From NCBI GenBank assembly GCA_026392415.1, contig JAPLCC010000058.1, positions 1 to 42,384 of the forward strand: a stretch of DNA of 42,384 nt, given 5' to 3'. The position numbers and the translations under genes are program-made. The stretch comes from Propionibacteriales bacterium. GTDB taxonomy: Bacteria > Actinomycetota > Actinomycetes > Propionibacteriales > Nocardioidaceae. This document shows positions 1-7,488 of the stretch, in pieces (within the stretch, counting starts at the first letter, position 1; each line of letters starts with the position of its first letter). The notes below the pieces were generated by a model that was not told where the DNA came from, did not search any database, and saw nothing but the letters and a program-made list of their open reading frames with translations.

Positions 1-2
1 CC

Positions 3-932
3 CTGTGGTCCTGGGAGCGCGACATGACCGTGCTGGTCGCCTGCTCGGGCGGAGCCGACTCGCTCGCTCTGCTCAGCGCGACCGTCTTCGAGGCCCGCAA
101 GCCTGGCCTGCGGGTGGTCGGCGTCACCGTCGACCACGGCCTGCAGGACGGCTCTGCGGACCATGCGGAGCGGGTGGTCGCCCAGATGGCGGCCCTGGGG
201 GTCGACGAGACAGCGCGGGCGCGGGTCCAGGTCGACCCGGCGGGGCTGGGCCTCGAGGCCGCGGCCCGTCGCGCCCGCTACGAGGTCCTCGGGCAGTTGC
301 GTGAGCACTTCGGTGCCGAGTCCGTGCTCCTGGGCCACACCCGGGACGACCAGGCGGAGACCGTGTTGCTCGGGCTCGCCCGGGGAAGCGGTGCCCGCAG
401 CATCTCCGGGATGCGCCGTCGCTTCGACCACTACGAGCGACCGCTCCTCGACGTCGCTCGGGCCGACACGGTGGCGGCCTGCCTGGCCGAGGGGATCGAG
501 TTCTGGGACGACCCCCACAACGACGATCCGGTGTTCGCCCGCGTGCGGGTGCGTCAGCGGGTGCTGCCGGTCCTCGAGGACCAGCTCGGCCCCGGGATCG
601 CCGCCACGCTGGCCCGCACTGCCGACCAGGTGCGCGACGACGTCGAGGCTCTCGACGCGATCGCAGACCGTGCCCTGGAGAGGATCGGAGGGCCCGACGG
701 CGTCGACCTGCTCGAGCTGGACGAGCTCCCGCGCGCGGTGGCCACCCGGGTCCTGCGTCTCGCCGCGCTGGCTGCAGGAGCCCGGGACGCGGAGCTCTTC
801 CACGTGCACGTCTCCGCGCTCCATCAGCTCGCCCTGGGTGCCATCAGCGGCGAGGTCCAGCTGCCGGGCCACGTGACGGCGTTCCGGGACCGCTCCCACC
901 TCCGGTTCCGCCCCACCGCTGTGGCAGGCTGA
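3..932 (+). CDS. tilS: tRNA(Ile)-lysidine synthetase (5' end cut by window)
   Basis: Ligates lysine to C34 of the CAU anticodon of tRNA-Ile using ATP, so that the tRNA reads AUA; cytosolic. The PP-loop ATP-pyrophosphatase signature SGGADS lies right at the visible N-terminus, followed by the family motif around GHTRDDQAET near residue 110. The reading frame is open to the left edge (LWSWERD precedes the first ATG at 24). Family members have some 20-30 residues before the PP-loop, so the true start is probably upstream of the window and the ATG at 24 is internal. Only a short C-terminal region follows the N-type ATPase and TilS substrate-binding domains, as is common in actinobacteria. The stop is 5 bp before hpt, and the tilS-hpt-ftsH order is conserved in actinobacteria. 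Identification is firm; the start is not visible. Confidence 0.93.
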   Translation: MWSWERDMTVLVACSGGADSLALLSATVFEARKPGLRVVGVTVDHGLQDGSADHAERVVAQMAALGVDETARARVQVDPAGLGLEAAARRARYEVLGQLREHFGAESVLLGHTRDDQAETVLLGLARGSGARSISGMRRRFDHYERPLLDVARADTVAACLAEGIEFWDDPHNDDPVFARVRVRQRVLPVLEDQLGPGIAATLARTADQVRDDVEALDAIADRALERIGGPDGVDLLELDELPRAVATRVLRLAALAAGARDAELFHVHVSALHQLALGAISGEVQLPGHVTAFRDRSHLRFRPTAVAG

Positions 933-937
933 CGCCC

Positions 938-1489
938 ATGGACGCAGCAGACGTCGGCAACGACCTGGTCGAGGTGCTCTTCACCGAGGCCCAGATCCAG
1001 GCCCGGATCGCCGAGATGGCCGCGGAGATCGACCGCGACTACAAGGGCAAGGACCTCGTCCTGGTCGGTGTGCTGCGCGGTGCGGTGATGGTGATGGCCG
1101 ACCTCTCCCGCGCCCTGACCAAGCACGTCGAGATGGACTGGATGGCCGTGTCGTCCTACGGCTCGGGCACCAAGTCCTCCGGTGTGGTGCGGATCCTCAA
1201 GGACCTCGATGCCGACATCTCGGGTCGCCACGTCCTGATCGTGGACGAGATCATCGACACCGGCCTGACCTTGTCGTGGCTGACCTCCAACCTGGGCTCC
1301 CGCAACCCGGCGAGCGTCGAGATCGCGACCCTGCTGCGCAAGCCCGAGGCGCTCCAGATGCCCGTGAAGGCCAAGTACGTCGGCTGGGACATCCCCAACG
1401 AGTTCGTCGTCGGCTACGGCCTCGACTACCGCGAGAAGTACCGCAACCTGCGCGACATCGGCACGCTCTCCCCTTCCGTCTATTCGTGA
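938..1489 (+). CDS. hpt: Hypoxanthine phosphoribosyltransferase
   Basis: Salvages hypoxanthine or guanine with PRPP to give IMP or GMP; cytosolic. At 183 residues it has the usual length of bacterial HPRT. The PRPP-binding loop reads VLIVDEIIDTGLTL (about residues 99-112), with the acidic pair preceding the D-T-G-x-T turn. The flexible catalytic loop SSYGSGTKSSG is at about 72-82 and the purine-contacting segment with VGYGLDYREKYRN is near the C-terminus. The ATG at 938 lies 5 bp after the tilS stop, which suggests cotranscription and translational coupling. It ends just before a short inverted repeat at 1497-1516, after which ftsH appears to have its own promoter. Confidence 0.95.
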   Translation: MDAADVGNDLVEVLFTEAQIQARIAEMAAEIDRDYKGKDLVLVGVLRGAVMVMADLSRALTKHVEMDWMAVSSYGSGTKSSGVVRILKDLDADISGRHVLIVDEIIDTGLTLSWLTSNLGSRNPASVEIATLLRKPEALQMPVKAKYVGWDIPNEFVVGYGLDYREKYRNLRDIGTLSPSVYS

Positions 1490-1496
1490 ATGGTGC

Positions 1497-1516
1497 TCCG
1501 GTCACCAGGGACCGGA
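1497..1516 (+). terminator. Short hairpin after hpt, possible weak terminator
   Basis: A perfect 7-bp inverted repeat, TCCGGTC and GACCGGA, with a 6-nt loop begins 8 bp after the hpt stop. There is no T-run after it, so it could be a weak factor-assisted terminator, an mRNA 3'-end stabiliser, or an operator for the ftsH promoter just downstream. Confidence 0.3.
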
Positions 1517-1540
1517 CACAATGGCAGAGTTGTCGGCGTG

Positions 1541-1546
1541 TACCGT
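1541..1546 (+). promoter_or_regulatory. Putative -10 element of ftsH (TACCGT)
   Basis: The hexamer TACCGT matches the TANNNT pattern seen repeatedly in this window. It would start transcription near 1553 and leave a leader of about 33 nt containing the GAGGAG ribosome-binding site (1569-1574) for the ftsH GTG. No good -35 box is visible. Confidence 0.4.
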
Positions 1547-1585
1547 CGACTGATTCTGATGTGACAACGAGGAGCGGTTGAGTCT

Positions 1586-3667
1586 GTGAAGCGCGTTTTC
1601 AGGGGGCCCTGGCTCTGGATCGTCGTGGCGGTGTTCGCCGTGGTCCTCGCCCTGCAGTTGCTCGCGCCCGGTGGCGGGTACGACGAGGTCCAGACCTCGC
1701 AGATGGCCACCTACATCGACAAGGGCCAGGTCAAGGACATCACCTTCATCGATGGTGACCAGTCCATCGAGGCGACTCTCGACAAGGGCACCCGCGACTC
1801 CGGCGACAAGGTGCTCGCCTACTACATCAACGGCCAGCAGGAGACCCTGCTCGAGGCCGTCGACAAGCAGGTCGCCGCGGGCACCATCGACAAGGCCAAC
1901 TCGAAGAACCCCAAGCCCAGCCTGCTCGGGTCGATCCTCGCGACGCTGCTCCCGTTCGCCCTGATCATCTTGCTGTTCGTCTTCTTGATGAACAACGTCC
2001 AAGGTGGCGGCAAGGGCGTCATGCAGTTCGGCAAGTCCAAGGCCAAGATGATCAGCAAGGACATGCCCAAGACCACGTTCGCCGACGTCGCCGGGTGCGA
2101 CGAGGCGATCGAGGAGCTCGGTGAGATCAAGGAGTTCCTCCAGGAGCCCGCCAAGTTCCAGGCTGTCGGCGCCAAGATCCCCAAGGGCGTGCTGCTCTAC
2201 GGTTCGCCCGGTACGGGCAAGACGCTGCTCGCTCGCGCCGTCGCCGGCGAGGCCGGCGTGCCGTTCTACTCCATCTCCGGCTCGGACTTCGTCGAGATGT
2301 TCGTCGGTGTCGGAGCCTCGCGTGTCCGCGACCTGTTCGAGCAGGCCAAGGAGAACGCCCCCGCCATCGTCTTCATCGACGAGATCGACGCCGTCGGACG
2401 CCACCGCGGCGCCGGCATGGGCGGCGGTCACGACGAGCGCGAGCAGACCCTCAACCAGCTTCTGGTCGAGATGGACGGCTTCGACGTCCGCGGCGGCGTC
2501 ATCCTGATCGCCGCGACCAACCGTCCCGACGTGCTCGACCCGGCGCTGCTGCGTCCGGGCCGGTTCGACCGCCAGATCCCGGTCGATGCTCCCGACCTCG
2601 CCGGTCGCAAGCAGATCCTCGACGTGCACTCGCGGGGCAAGCCGCTCTACTCCGATGTCGACCTGCTGGCCGTCGCTCGTCGTACCCCCGGCTTCTCGGG
2701 TGCCGACCTCGCCAACGTGCTCAACGAGGCCGCGCTGCTGACTGCGCGCAACAACCAGAAGGTCATCACCGCGGCCACCCTCGACGAGGCGATCGACCGC
2801 GTCATCGCGGGTCCGCAGCGTCGTACCCGCCTGATGACGGAGAAGGAGAAGTTGATCACCGCCTACCACGAGGGCGGCCACGCCCTCGTCGCGGCGGCGC
2901 TCCCGGGTGGCGACCCGGTCCACAAGATCACGATCCTGCCGCGCGGCCGGGCCCTCGGTTACACGATGGTGCTGCCGGACGAGGACAAGTACTCCCAGAC
3001 CCGTTCGGAGATGCTTGACAAGCTCGCCTACATGCTGGGCGGCCGGGCCGCCGAGGAGATGGTCTTCCACGACCCGACGACAGGCGCCGGCAATGACATC
3101 GAGAAGGCGACCAGTGTCGCCCGAGCGATGGTCACCCAGTACGGCATGACCGAGCGCCTCGGCGCGATCAAACTCGGTGAGGCCGCCGGCGAGCCGTTCA
3201 TGGGCCGCGACATGGGCCATGGCCGTGGCTACTCCGAGGACGTCGCCGCGATCATCGACGAGGAGACCAAGCTGCTCCTCACCGGTGCCCACCAGGAAGC
3301 CTTCGACATCCTGGTCGAGAACCGCGACGTGCTCGACCAGCTGGTGCTGGCGCTGCTCGACAAGGAGACGCTCGACAAGGCCGAGGTCGCGGAGATCTTC
3401 ACCGCGCTGCGGCTGCGTCCGCGTCGACCGGCCTGGACCGGTTCGCCGACGCGCATCCCCTCGGACATCCCCCCGGTGGAGATCCCGGAGGAGATTCGCC
3501 GTCGCGCCGAGCAGAACGGCCTCGCGGTCAACGGTGTCAACGGCACCCCGGAGCCGGAGGGTGGCCAGATCCTGACGCCTCCCGGGCCTGACGGTGACGT
3601 CCACGGTGGACCGCCGATCCTGCCGCCGAACGACCCGCAGCCTCCGACTCCAACTGCCGGCACCTGA
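1586..3667 (+). CDS. ftsH: ATP-dependent zinc metalloprotease FtsH
   Basis: Membrane-anchored hexameric AAA+ protease that degrades misfolded membrane proteins and some regulators. The 693 residues show an N-terminal membrane helix (about 8-27), an extracytoplasmic segment, a second helix (about 112-133), then the AAA+ domain. Walker A is GSPGTGKT (about 206-213), Walker B is VFIDEID, and the second region of homology is ATNRPDVLDPALLRPGRFD. The M41 zinc site is HEGGH (428-432) with a later Asp ligand in GAGNDIEKAT. A Pro/Gly-rich tail of about 50 residues closes the protein, as in other actinobacterial FtsH. The GTG at 1586 is chosen for the GAGGAGCGG ribosome-binding site 8 nt before it and for the start of the first hydrophobic helix. 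It is followed 13 bp later by folE, the same order as in mycobacteria. Confidence 0.96.
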   Translation: MKRVFRGPWLWIVVAVFAVVLALQLLAPGGGYDEVQTSQMATYIDKGQVKDITFIDGDQSIEATLDKGTRDSGDKVLAYYINGQQETLLEAVDKQVAAGTIDKANSKNPKPSLLGSILATLLPFALIILLFVFLMNNVQGGGKGVMQFGKSKAKMISKDMPKTTFADVAGCDEAIEELGEIKEFLQEPAKFQAVGAKIPKGVLLYGSPGTGKTLLARAVAGEAGVPFYSISGSDFVEMFVGVGASRVRDLFEQAKENAPAIVFIDEIDAVGRHRGAGMGGGHDEREQTLNQLLVEMDGFDVRGGVILIAATNRPDVLDPALLRPGRFDRQIPVDAPDLAGRKQILDVHSRGKPLYSDVDLLAVARRTPGFSGADLANVLNEAALLTARNNQKVITAATLDEAIDRVIAGPQRRTRLMTEKEKLITAYHEGGHALVAAALPGGDPVHKITILPRGRALGYTMVLPDEDKYSQTRSEMLDKLAYMLGGRAAEEMVFHDPTTGAGNDIEKATSVARAMVTQYGMTERLGAIKLGEAAGEPFMGRDMGHGRGYSEDVAAIIDEETKLLLTGAHQEAFDILVENRDVLDQLVLALLDKETLDKAEVAEIFTALRLRPRRPAWTGSPTRIPSDIPPVEIPEEIRRRAEQNGLAVNGVNGTPEPEGGQILTPPGPDGDVHGGPPILPPNDPQPPTPTAGT

Positions 3668-3680
3668 CCAAGGGACTCTC

Positions 3681-4301
3681 ATGGCCGACCCGATCACCGT
3701 CCCCGAGCGGGACCGCGACGACGTGCCCGCGTTCGACCACGACCGGGCCGCGGCCGCGGTGCGCGAGCTCCTGGCCGCAATGGGCGAGGACCCCGAGCGC
3801 GAGGGCCTGCGGGAGACACCGGACCGCGTCGCCCGTGCGTACGCCGAGCTCACGGCCGGACTGCGGATGACCGCGGAGGACGTGCTCACCACGACCTTCG
3901 ACATCGGGCACGACGAGATGGTCCTCGTGCGCGACATCGAGCTGTGGTCGATGTGTGAGCACCACCTGGTGCCGTTCACCGGTGTCGCCCACGTCGGCTA
4001 CATCCCGGCCGAGAGCGGCAAGATCACCGGGCTGTCCAAGCTGGCCCGGCTGGTCGACGTCTACGCCAAGCGCCCGCAGGTCCAGGAGCGGCTCACGACC
4101 CAGGTCGCCGACTCGCTCATGGAGCTGCTCGACGCCCGCGGCGTCATCGTGGTGATCGAGGCCGAGCACCTCTGCATGACGATGCGCGGTGTCCGCAAGG
4201 CCGGCGCCCGCACGATCACCTCCGCGGTCCGTGGCGTCATGCTCTCCAACGCCAGCACCCGCGCCGAGGCCATGGCGCTGATTCACTCGCCGCGCAGCTG
4301 A
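3681..4301 (+). CDS. folE: GTP cyclohydrolase I
   Basis: Converts GTP to 7,8-dihydroneopterin triphosphate, the first step of folate synthesis; a cytosolic homodecamer. The 206 residues include the zinc site formed by CEHH (about 93-96) and the Cys of HLCM near residue 165. The family motif SMCEHHLVPF is intact, as are GLSKLARLVD and KRPQVQERLT. The frame stays open upstream to 3594, but the ATG at 3681 has an AAGGGA ribosome-binding site at 3670-3675 and gives the family's usual length; the upstream frame only overlaps the ftsH tail. It leads into folP, which has its own -10-like element 7 nt before its start. Confidence 0.95.
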   Translation: MADPITVPERDRDDVPAFDHDRAAAAVRELLAAMGEDPEREGLRETPDRVARAYAELTAGLRMTAEDVLTTTFDIGHDEMVLVRDIELWSMCEHHLVPFTGVAHVGYIPAESGKITGLSKLARLVDVYAKRPQVQERLTTQVADSLMELLDARGVIVVIEAEHLCMTMRGVRKAGARTITSAVRGVMLSNASTRAEAMALIHSPRS

Positions 4302-4315
4302 ACCGACCGGCTCGA

Positions 4316-4321
4316 TAGGGT
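4316..4321 (+). promoter_or_regulatory. Leaderless-type -10 element of folP (TAGGGT)
   Basis: TAGGGT lies exactly 6 nt before the folP GTG at 4328 and no ribosome-binding site is present between them. This predicts transcription starting at the start codon itself, giving folP-folB-folK a promoter separate from folE. Confidence 0.55.
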
Positions 4322-4327
4322 CTGTCC

Positions 4328-5200
4328 GTGAGCGGACAGCCGTTGGTGATGGGCGTCGTGAACGTCACGCCCGACTCGTTCTCCGACGGCGGTCGGTACG
4401 ACGACCCGGAGCGAGCGATCGCGCACGCCCGGCAGCTGCTGGCCCAGGGAGCCGACATCCTCGACGTCGGGGGCGAGTCCACCCGGCCGGGCGCGACCAG
4501 GCCCCTGCTCGCCGAGGAGCTCGGCCGCGTCGTACCCGTCATCGAGGCGCTGGCCGCCGACGGTGCCCTGGTCTCCGTCGACACCATGCGGTCCGAGGTC
4601 GCAGCGCGCGCGATCGAGGCCGGTGCGCAGATCGTCAACGACGTCTCCGGGGGCCTCGCCGACCCGGCGATCCTCGACGTGGTCGCCGGCGCCGGCGTCA
4701 CCTACGTCGCGATGCACTGGCGTGCCCACAGCGACCGCATGCAGCAGTTCACGTCGTACGCCGACGGGGGCGGTGTCGTCGCGACGGTCCGAGCCGAGCT
4801 GGCCGAACGAGTCGACGCCATCCGGGCAGCGGGCATCGCCGACGACCGGATCGTGCTCGACCCGGGCCTGGGCTTCGCGAAGCTCCCGCACCACAACTGG
4901 GAGCTGCTGCGCGGGCTGGACGCCCTCGCCGACCTCGGCTTCCCGCTCCTGGTCGGCGCCAGCCGCAAGACCTTCCTCGGGCGGTTGCTGGAAGGACCCG
5001 ACGGGGAGCCACGGCCGGTCGCGGAGCGGGAAGCGGCGGGTGTCGCGCTCTCCGCCCTGCTCGCTGTGGGTGTCGGCGCAGCACCGGTGTGGTGCCTGCG
5101 GGTCCACGATGTGCGCGCTCACCGCGATGCCTTGGCCGTTGCGGCACAGTGGAGCCGGCAGAACGCTGATCGGGCAGCGACGGGGAAGGAACGCGCGTGA
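4328..5200 (+). CDS. folP: Dihydropteroate synthase
   Basis: Condenses 6-hydroxymethyl-7,8-dihydropterin pyrophosphate with p-aminobenzoate to form dihydropteroate; the sulfonamide target, a cytosolic TIM barrel. The two family signatures are present: VNVTPDSFSDGG (about 11-22) and DVGGESTRPG (about 46-55). The pterin-binding region continues with INDVSGG-like VNDVSGG, DPGLGFAK and GASRKTFLG. Length 290 is usual. The GTG at 4328 is preceded by a TAGGGT -10 and no Shine-Dalgarno sequence, so a leaderless mRNA is likely. Its stop overlaps the folB start by 4 bp (GTGA), indicating translational coupling. Confidence 0.95.
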   Translation: MSGQPLVMGVVNVTPDSFSDGGRYDDPERAIAHARQLLAQGADILDVGGESTRPGATRPLLAEELGRVVPVIEALAADGALVSVDTMRSEVAARAIEAGAQIVNDVSGGLADPAILDVVAGAGVTYVAMHWRAHSDRMQQFTSYADGGGVVATVRAELAERVDAIRAAGIADDRIVLDPGLGFAKLPHHNWELLRGLDALADLGFPLLVGASRKTFLGRLLEGPDGEPRPVAEREAAGVALSALLAVGVGAAPVWCLRVHDVRAHRDALAVAAQWSRQNADRAATGKERA

Positions 5201-5616
5201 CGGACGACCGTCTGGATGAACTGAGCATCCTCGGCATCGAGTGCTTCGCCCACCATGGGGTCTTCGACCATGAACGCCGGGACGGGCAGGTCTTCAGGAT
5301 CGACCTGGTCCTGGGCGTCGACACCCGACCGGCTGCCGCATCGGACGACTTGCGCGACACCGTGGACTACGGAAGCCTCGTCGACCAGGTGGTCGCAGCA
5401 GTGACGAAGGACCCGGTCGACCTGATCGAGACCCTCGTCCAGCGGATCGCCGATGTGTGCCTGTTGGATCGTCGTGTTGAATGGGCTCGTGTGACCGTGC
5501 ACAAGCCGGATGCGCCGATCCAGGCGACGTTCGCCGACGTACAGCTCACCGTCACCCGTCGCCGCGCGAGCGCTGCAACGGGAGACCGAACCGGAAAGGC
5601 AGAGGGCCCAGCATGA
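5197..5616 (+). CDS. folB: Dihydroneopterin aldolase
   Basis: Cleaves 7,8-dihydroneopterin to 6-hydroxymethyl-7,8-dihydropterin and glycolaldehyde. The 139 residues begin with the typical LSILGIECFAHHGVFDHER stretch, followed by the acidic VDYGSLVDQV segment and the ETLVQRIAD helix that contributes the pterin-binding Glu. The C-terminal 20 residues, rich in Arg and Ala, go beyond the folded family core. The GTG start overlaps the folP stop by 4 bp, and its own TGA overlaps the ATG of folK, so the three genes form one coupled operon. Confidence 0.93.
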   Translation: MTDDRLDELSILGIECFAHHGVFDHERRDGQVFRIDLVLGVDTRPAAASDDLRDTVDYGSLVDQVVAAVTKDPVDLIETLVQRIADVCLLDRRVEWARVTVHKPDAPIQATFADVQLTVTRRRASAATGDRTGKAEGPA

Positions 5617-6182
5617 CCGAGACCCCCAACCCGAACATCATCGACGCAGACACCCTGACCGGGGAGATGCGGCCCATCCGTCGGGTGGTGATCGGCCTCG
5701 GCTCGAACCTCGGTGAACGGTTCTCGAACCTCCAGGGTGCGGTCGACGCGCTTGCCGACACCCCCAACGTGTGGGTCACCGGCGTCTCTCCTGTCTACGA
5801 GAGCGAGCCGGTCGACTGCCCGCCGGACTCGGCGCCCTTCCTCAATGCGGTCGTCCTCATCGACACCACCCTCTCGGCCCACCGCCTGCTCGATCGCGCG
5901 CTGGCCATCGAGGATGCCTACGACCGGCTCCGCAGCGAGGTCAAGAACGCGCCGCGGACCCTCGACGTCGACCTGATCGCGGTCGGTGACCGCCGCAGCG
6001 ACACCGAGGACCTGCGCCTGCCGCACCCCCAGGCGCACGAGCGTTCCTTCGTGCTGAAGCCGTGGAGCGACCTCGAGCCCGACGCTGAGTTCCCGGGCCT
6101 GGGTCCCGTCTCGGAGCTGTTGGCCAAGGCAGGCTCCGATGGCCTGACGCCGCGCGCCGACCTGGTCCTCGAGTTCGAGTGA
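5613..6182 (+). CDS. folK: 2-amino-4-hydroxy-6-hydroxymethyldihydropteridine pyrophosphokinase
   Basis: Transfers pyrophosphate from ATP to 6-hydroxymethyl-7,8-dihydropterin, supplying FolP. The 189 residues show the N-terminal IGLGSNLGER motif (about 28-37), SPVYESEPV, and the signature NAPRTLDVDLIAVG (about 112-125; usual form GPRTLDIDLL), then LPHPQAHERSFVLKP. The frame is open upstream inside folB, but the ATG at 5613 in an ATGA overlap with the folB stop is the evident start. About 24 residues precede the conserved core. The gene is followed by a DUF3180 membrane protein, a classic actinobacterial neighbour of folK. Confidence 0.94.
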   Translation: MTETPNPNIIDADTLTGEMRPIRRVVIGLGSNLGERFSNLQGAVDALADTPNVWVTGVSPVYESEPVDCPPDSAPFLNAVVLIDTTLSAHRLLDRALAIEDAYDRLRSEVKNAPRTLDVDLIAVGDRRSDTEDLRLPHPQAHERSFVLKPWSDLEPDAEFPGLGPVSELLAKAGSDGLTPRADLVLEFE

Positions 6183-6194
6183 CCTGAGACCTGA

Positions 6195-6686
6195 GTGAGG
6201 ACCGAGGGCCCCGACAGGGATCCTGAACACGGCACCCTGCGGCCCACCCCGCCGCTCAGCCTGCTGGGCTGGGCGCTGGTGGGCCTCGTCGGCGGCTGGG
6301 CGGTCCACCCGCTGTGCGAGCGGCTCAGCGTCGTACCCCCGCTGGTGTCGGCGGCGCAGCCGCTGGCGTTGCTGTTGCTCGCCGCGATCCTCGGGTACGT
6401 CGCCTGGGCGACCCATCGCGCGGTCCACGTCCGGCACGAGCGGCTCGAGCCCCACAAGGCCGTCAACCGGCTCGTGCTCGCGAGGGCGAGCGCGATCGTG
6501 GCGGCGCTGGTCGCCGGTGGGTACGCCGGCTACGCCATCAGCTGGATCGGCGACCCGGCCGAGCTGGCCGACGAACGTCTCGTGCGTTCGCTGGTCGCAG
6601 GCGGCTGCGCGGTGGCCGCCGTGGTCGCAGCGCTGCTGCTGGAGCGGGCCTGCCGGGTGCGCAAGGACGACCCCGGGGCGACCTGA
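6195..6686 (+). CDS. DUF3180 family membrane protein
   Basis: Small integral membrane protein of unknown function. The 163 residues contain four hydrophobic segments, at about 22-40, 52-70, 98-118 and 130-148, with an Arg/Lys-rich cytoplasmic-looking loop (HRAVHVRHERLEPHK) between the second and third. This four-helix layout, the length and the location directly after folK match the DUF3180 family (M. tuberculosis Rv3605c is the same kind of neighbour). GTG at 6195 follows the folK stop by 12 bp, so it is probably read from the fol operon. No catalytic motif is visible and no role in folate metabolism has been shown from sequence. Confidence 0.8.
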   Translation: MRTEGPDRDPEHGTLRPTPPLSLLGWALVGLVGGWAVHPLCERLSVVPPLVSAAQPLALLLLAAILGYVAWATHRAVHVRHERLEPHKAVNRLVLARASAIVAALVAGGYAGYAISWIGDPAELADERLVRSLVAGGCAVAAVVAALLLERACRVRKDDPGAT

Positions 6687-6768
6687 GATCAGCGAAGCCT
6701 TGAAACTCGTGTGACTGTTGGGACGCAAGTGTCAAGCGTGTCGTCCGTCTCATCGCCCGCCCGAGGCT

Positions 6769-6774
6769 TACCGT
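6769..6774 (+). promoter_or_regulatory. Leaderless-type -10 element (TACCGT)
   Basis: TACCGT lies 6 nt before the ATG at 6781, with no Shine-Dalgarno sequence in between. It supports 6781 as the true start rather than the TTG at 6718. Confidence 0.5.
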
Positions 6775-6780
6775 TCGGAC

Positions 6781-7371
6781 ATGACTTCCCCAGTCGGTAA
6801 CCGTCGTCGTCAGCGGTCCACCCGCATCATGGTGGCCGTCTTCATGATTCTGTCCGCGGCACTCGCCGTCGTGGGCACTGCTGTGACCGGATCCTGGCTC
6901 CTCGTCACGCTCGCCGCTGTCAGCGCCGTCGTCCTCGGCGCGACCGCCACCAAGATCACCCACTCCGAACTGATGGCCTCCCGCAAGGAGGCCGCGCGCG
7001 ACCGGGCCGACCAGGCCAGGTCCTACGCTGATCTCACGGAGGTCCGCACGACCGAGAACGTCGAGTTCGCGGCCGACATGACCGGCAAGATCGCCAAGCG
7101 CGATGCCACCATCTCGCGGCTGGAGAAGCGTCTCGGTGACGCTGCTTCCGAGCTGGCCGACGCCCGCGAGGAACTGTCCGCCGCCCACGACCAGGCCGCC
7201 GAGGCCCAGCGGGTCGCCGAGCGCCTGGGCGAGCGGCTTGCCGACGCCGAGGAGCGTGCGGGCCAGGCCGTCGTTCGGGTGGCCGAGCTCGAGGCCGAGC
7301 TCGACGTCCTGCAGAGCGAGTGGCAGCTGCTGGACGCCCGTTCCCGTGATGGGGTGCGCAAGGCCGTCTGA
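6781..7371 (+). CDS. Membrane-anchored coiled-coil protein, function unknown
   Basis: The 196 residues have a short basic N-terminus (NRRRQRSTR), two closely spaced membrane helices (about 16-35 and 39-55), then a cytoplasmic region. From about 95 to 185 that region is rich in Ala, Glu, Arg and Leu in heptad-like order, predicting a long coiled coil. I see no enzyme motif. The two-helix hairpin plus coiled coil would suit a scaffold or tether on the inner membrane face. The frame can be extended to a TTG at 6718, but the ATG at 6781 has a TACCGT -10 at leaderless spacing and begins just before the helices. It is the last gene before the glycopolymer island and occupies the place of M. tuberculosis Rv3604c, although homology to that protein was not established. 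Confidence 0.75.
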   Translation: MTSPVGNRRRQRSTRIMVAVFMILSAALAVVGTAVTGSWLLVTLAAVSAVVLGATATKITHSELMASRKEAARDRADQARSYADLTEVRTTENVEFAADMTGKIAKRDATISRLEKRLGDAASELADAREELSAAHDQAAEAQRVAERLGERLADAEERAGQAVVRVAELEAELDVLQSEWQLLDARSRDGVRKAV

Positions 7372-7430
7372 CCGATCGACCAAGGCAGAACCTGTCACCC
7401 GGTGATGCGGTTCGCGCGCGGCTGGATCGT

Positions 7431-7436
7431 TAGGAT
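7431..7436 (+). promoter_or_regulatory. Putative -10 element for the teichoic-acid polymerase gene (TAGGAT)
   Basis: TAGGAT in the 117-bp gap before the polymerase would give a leader of about 46 nt carrying a GAAGGA ribosome-binding site (7475-7480) 8 nt before a TTG start. No convincing -35 was seen. Confidence 0.4.
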
Positions 7437-7488
7437 CGACGTCTCCCCCCGACCGTCGACCATCCGCCGTCCCTGAAGGATTCACCCC

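Noticed and set aside
1502..3979. Open frame of 825 codons on the minus strand opposite ftsH
   Set aside because: Low-complexity Asp/Val/Leu/Arg composition typical of the mirror frame of high-GC genes; ftsH on the plus strand has full motif support.
6718..6780. Earlier TTG start of the coiled-coil protein
   Set aside because: It would add 21 residues encoded by the promoter region itself; the TACCGT -10 at 6769 points to the ATG at 6781.
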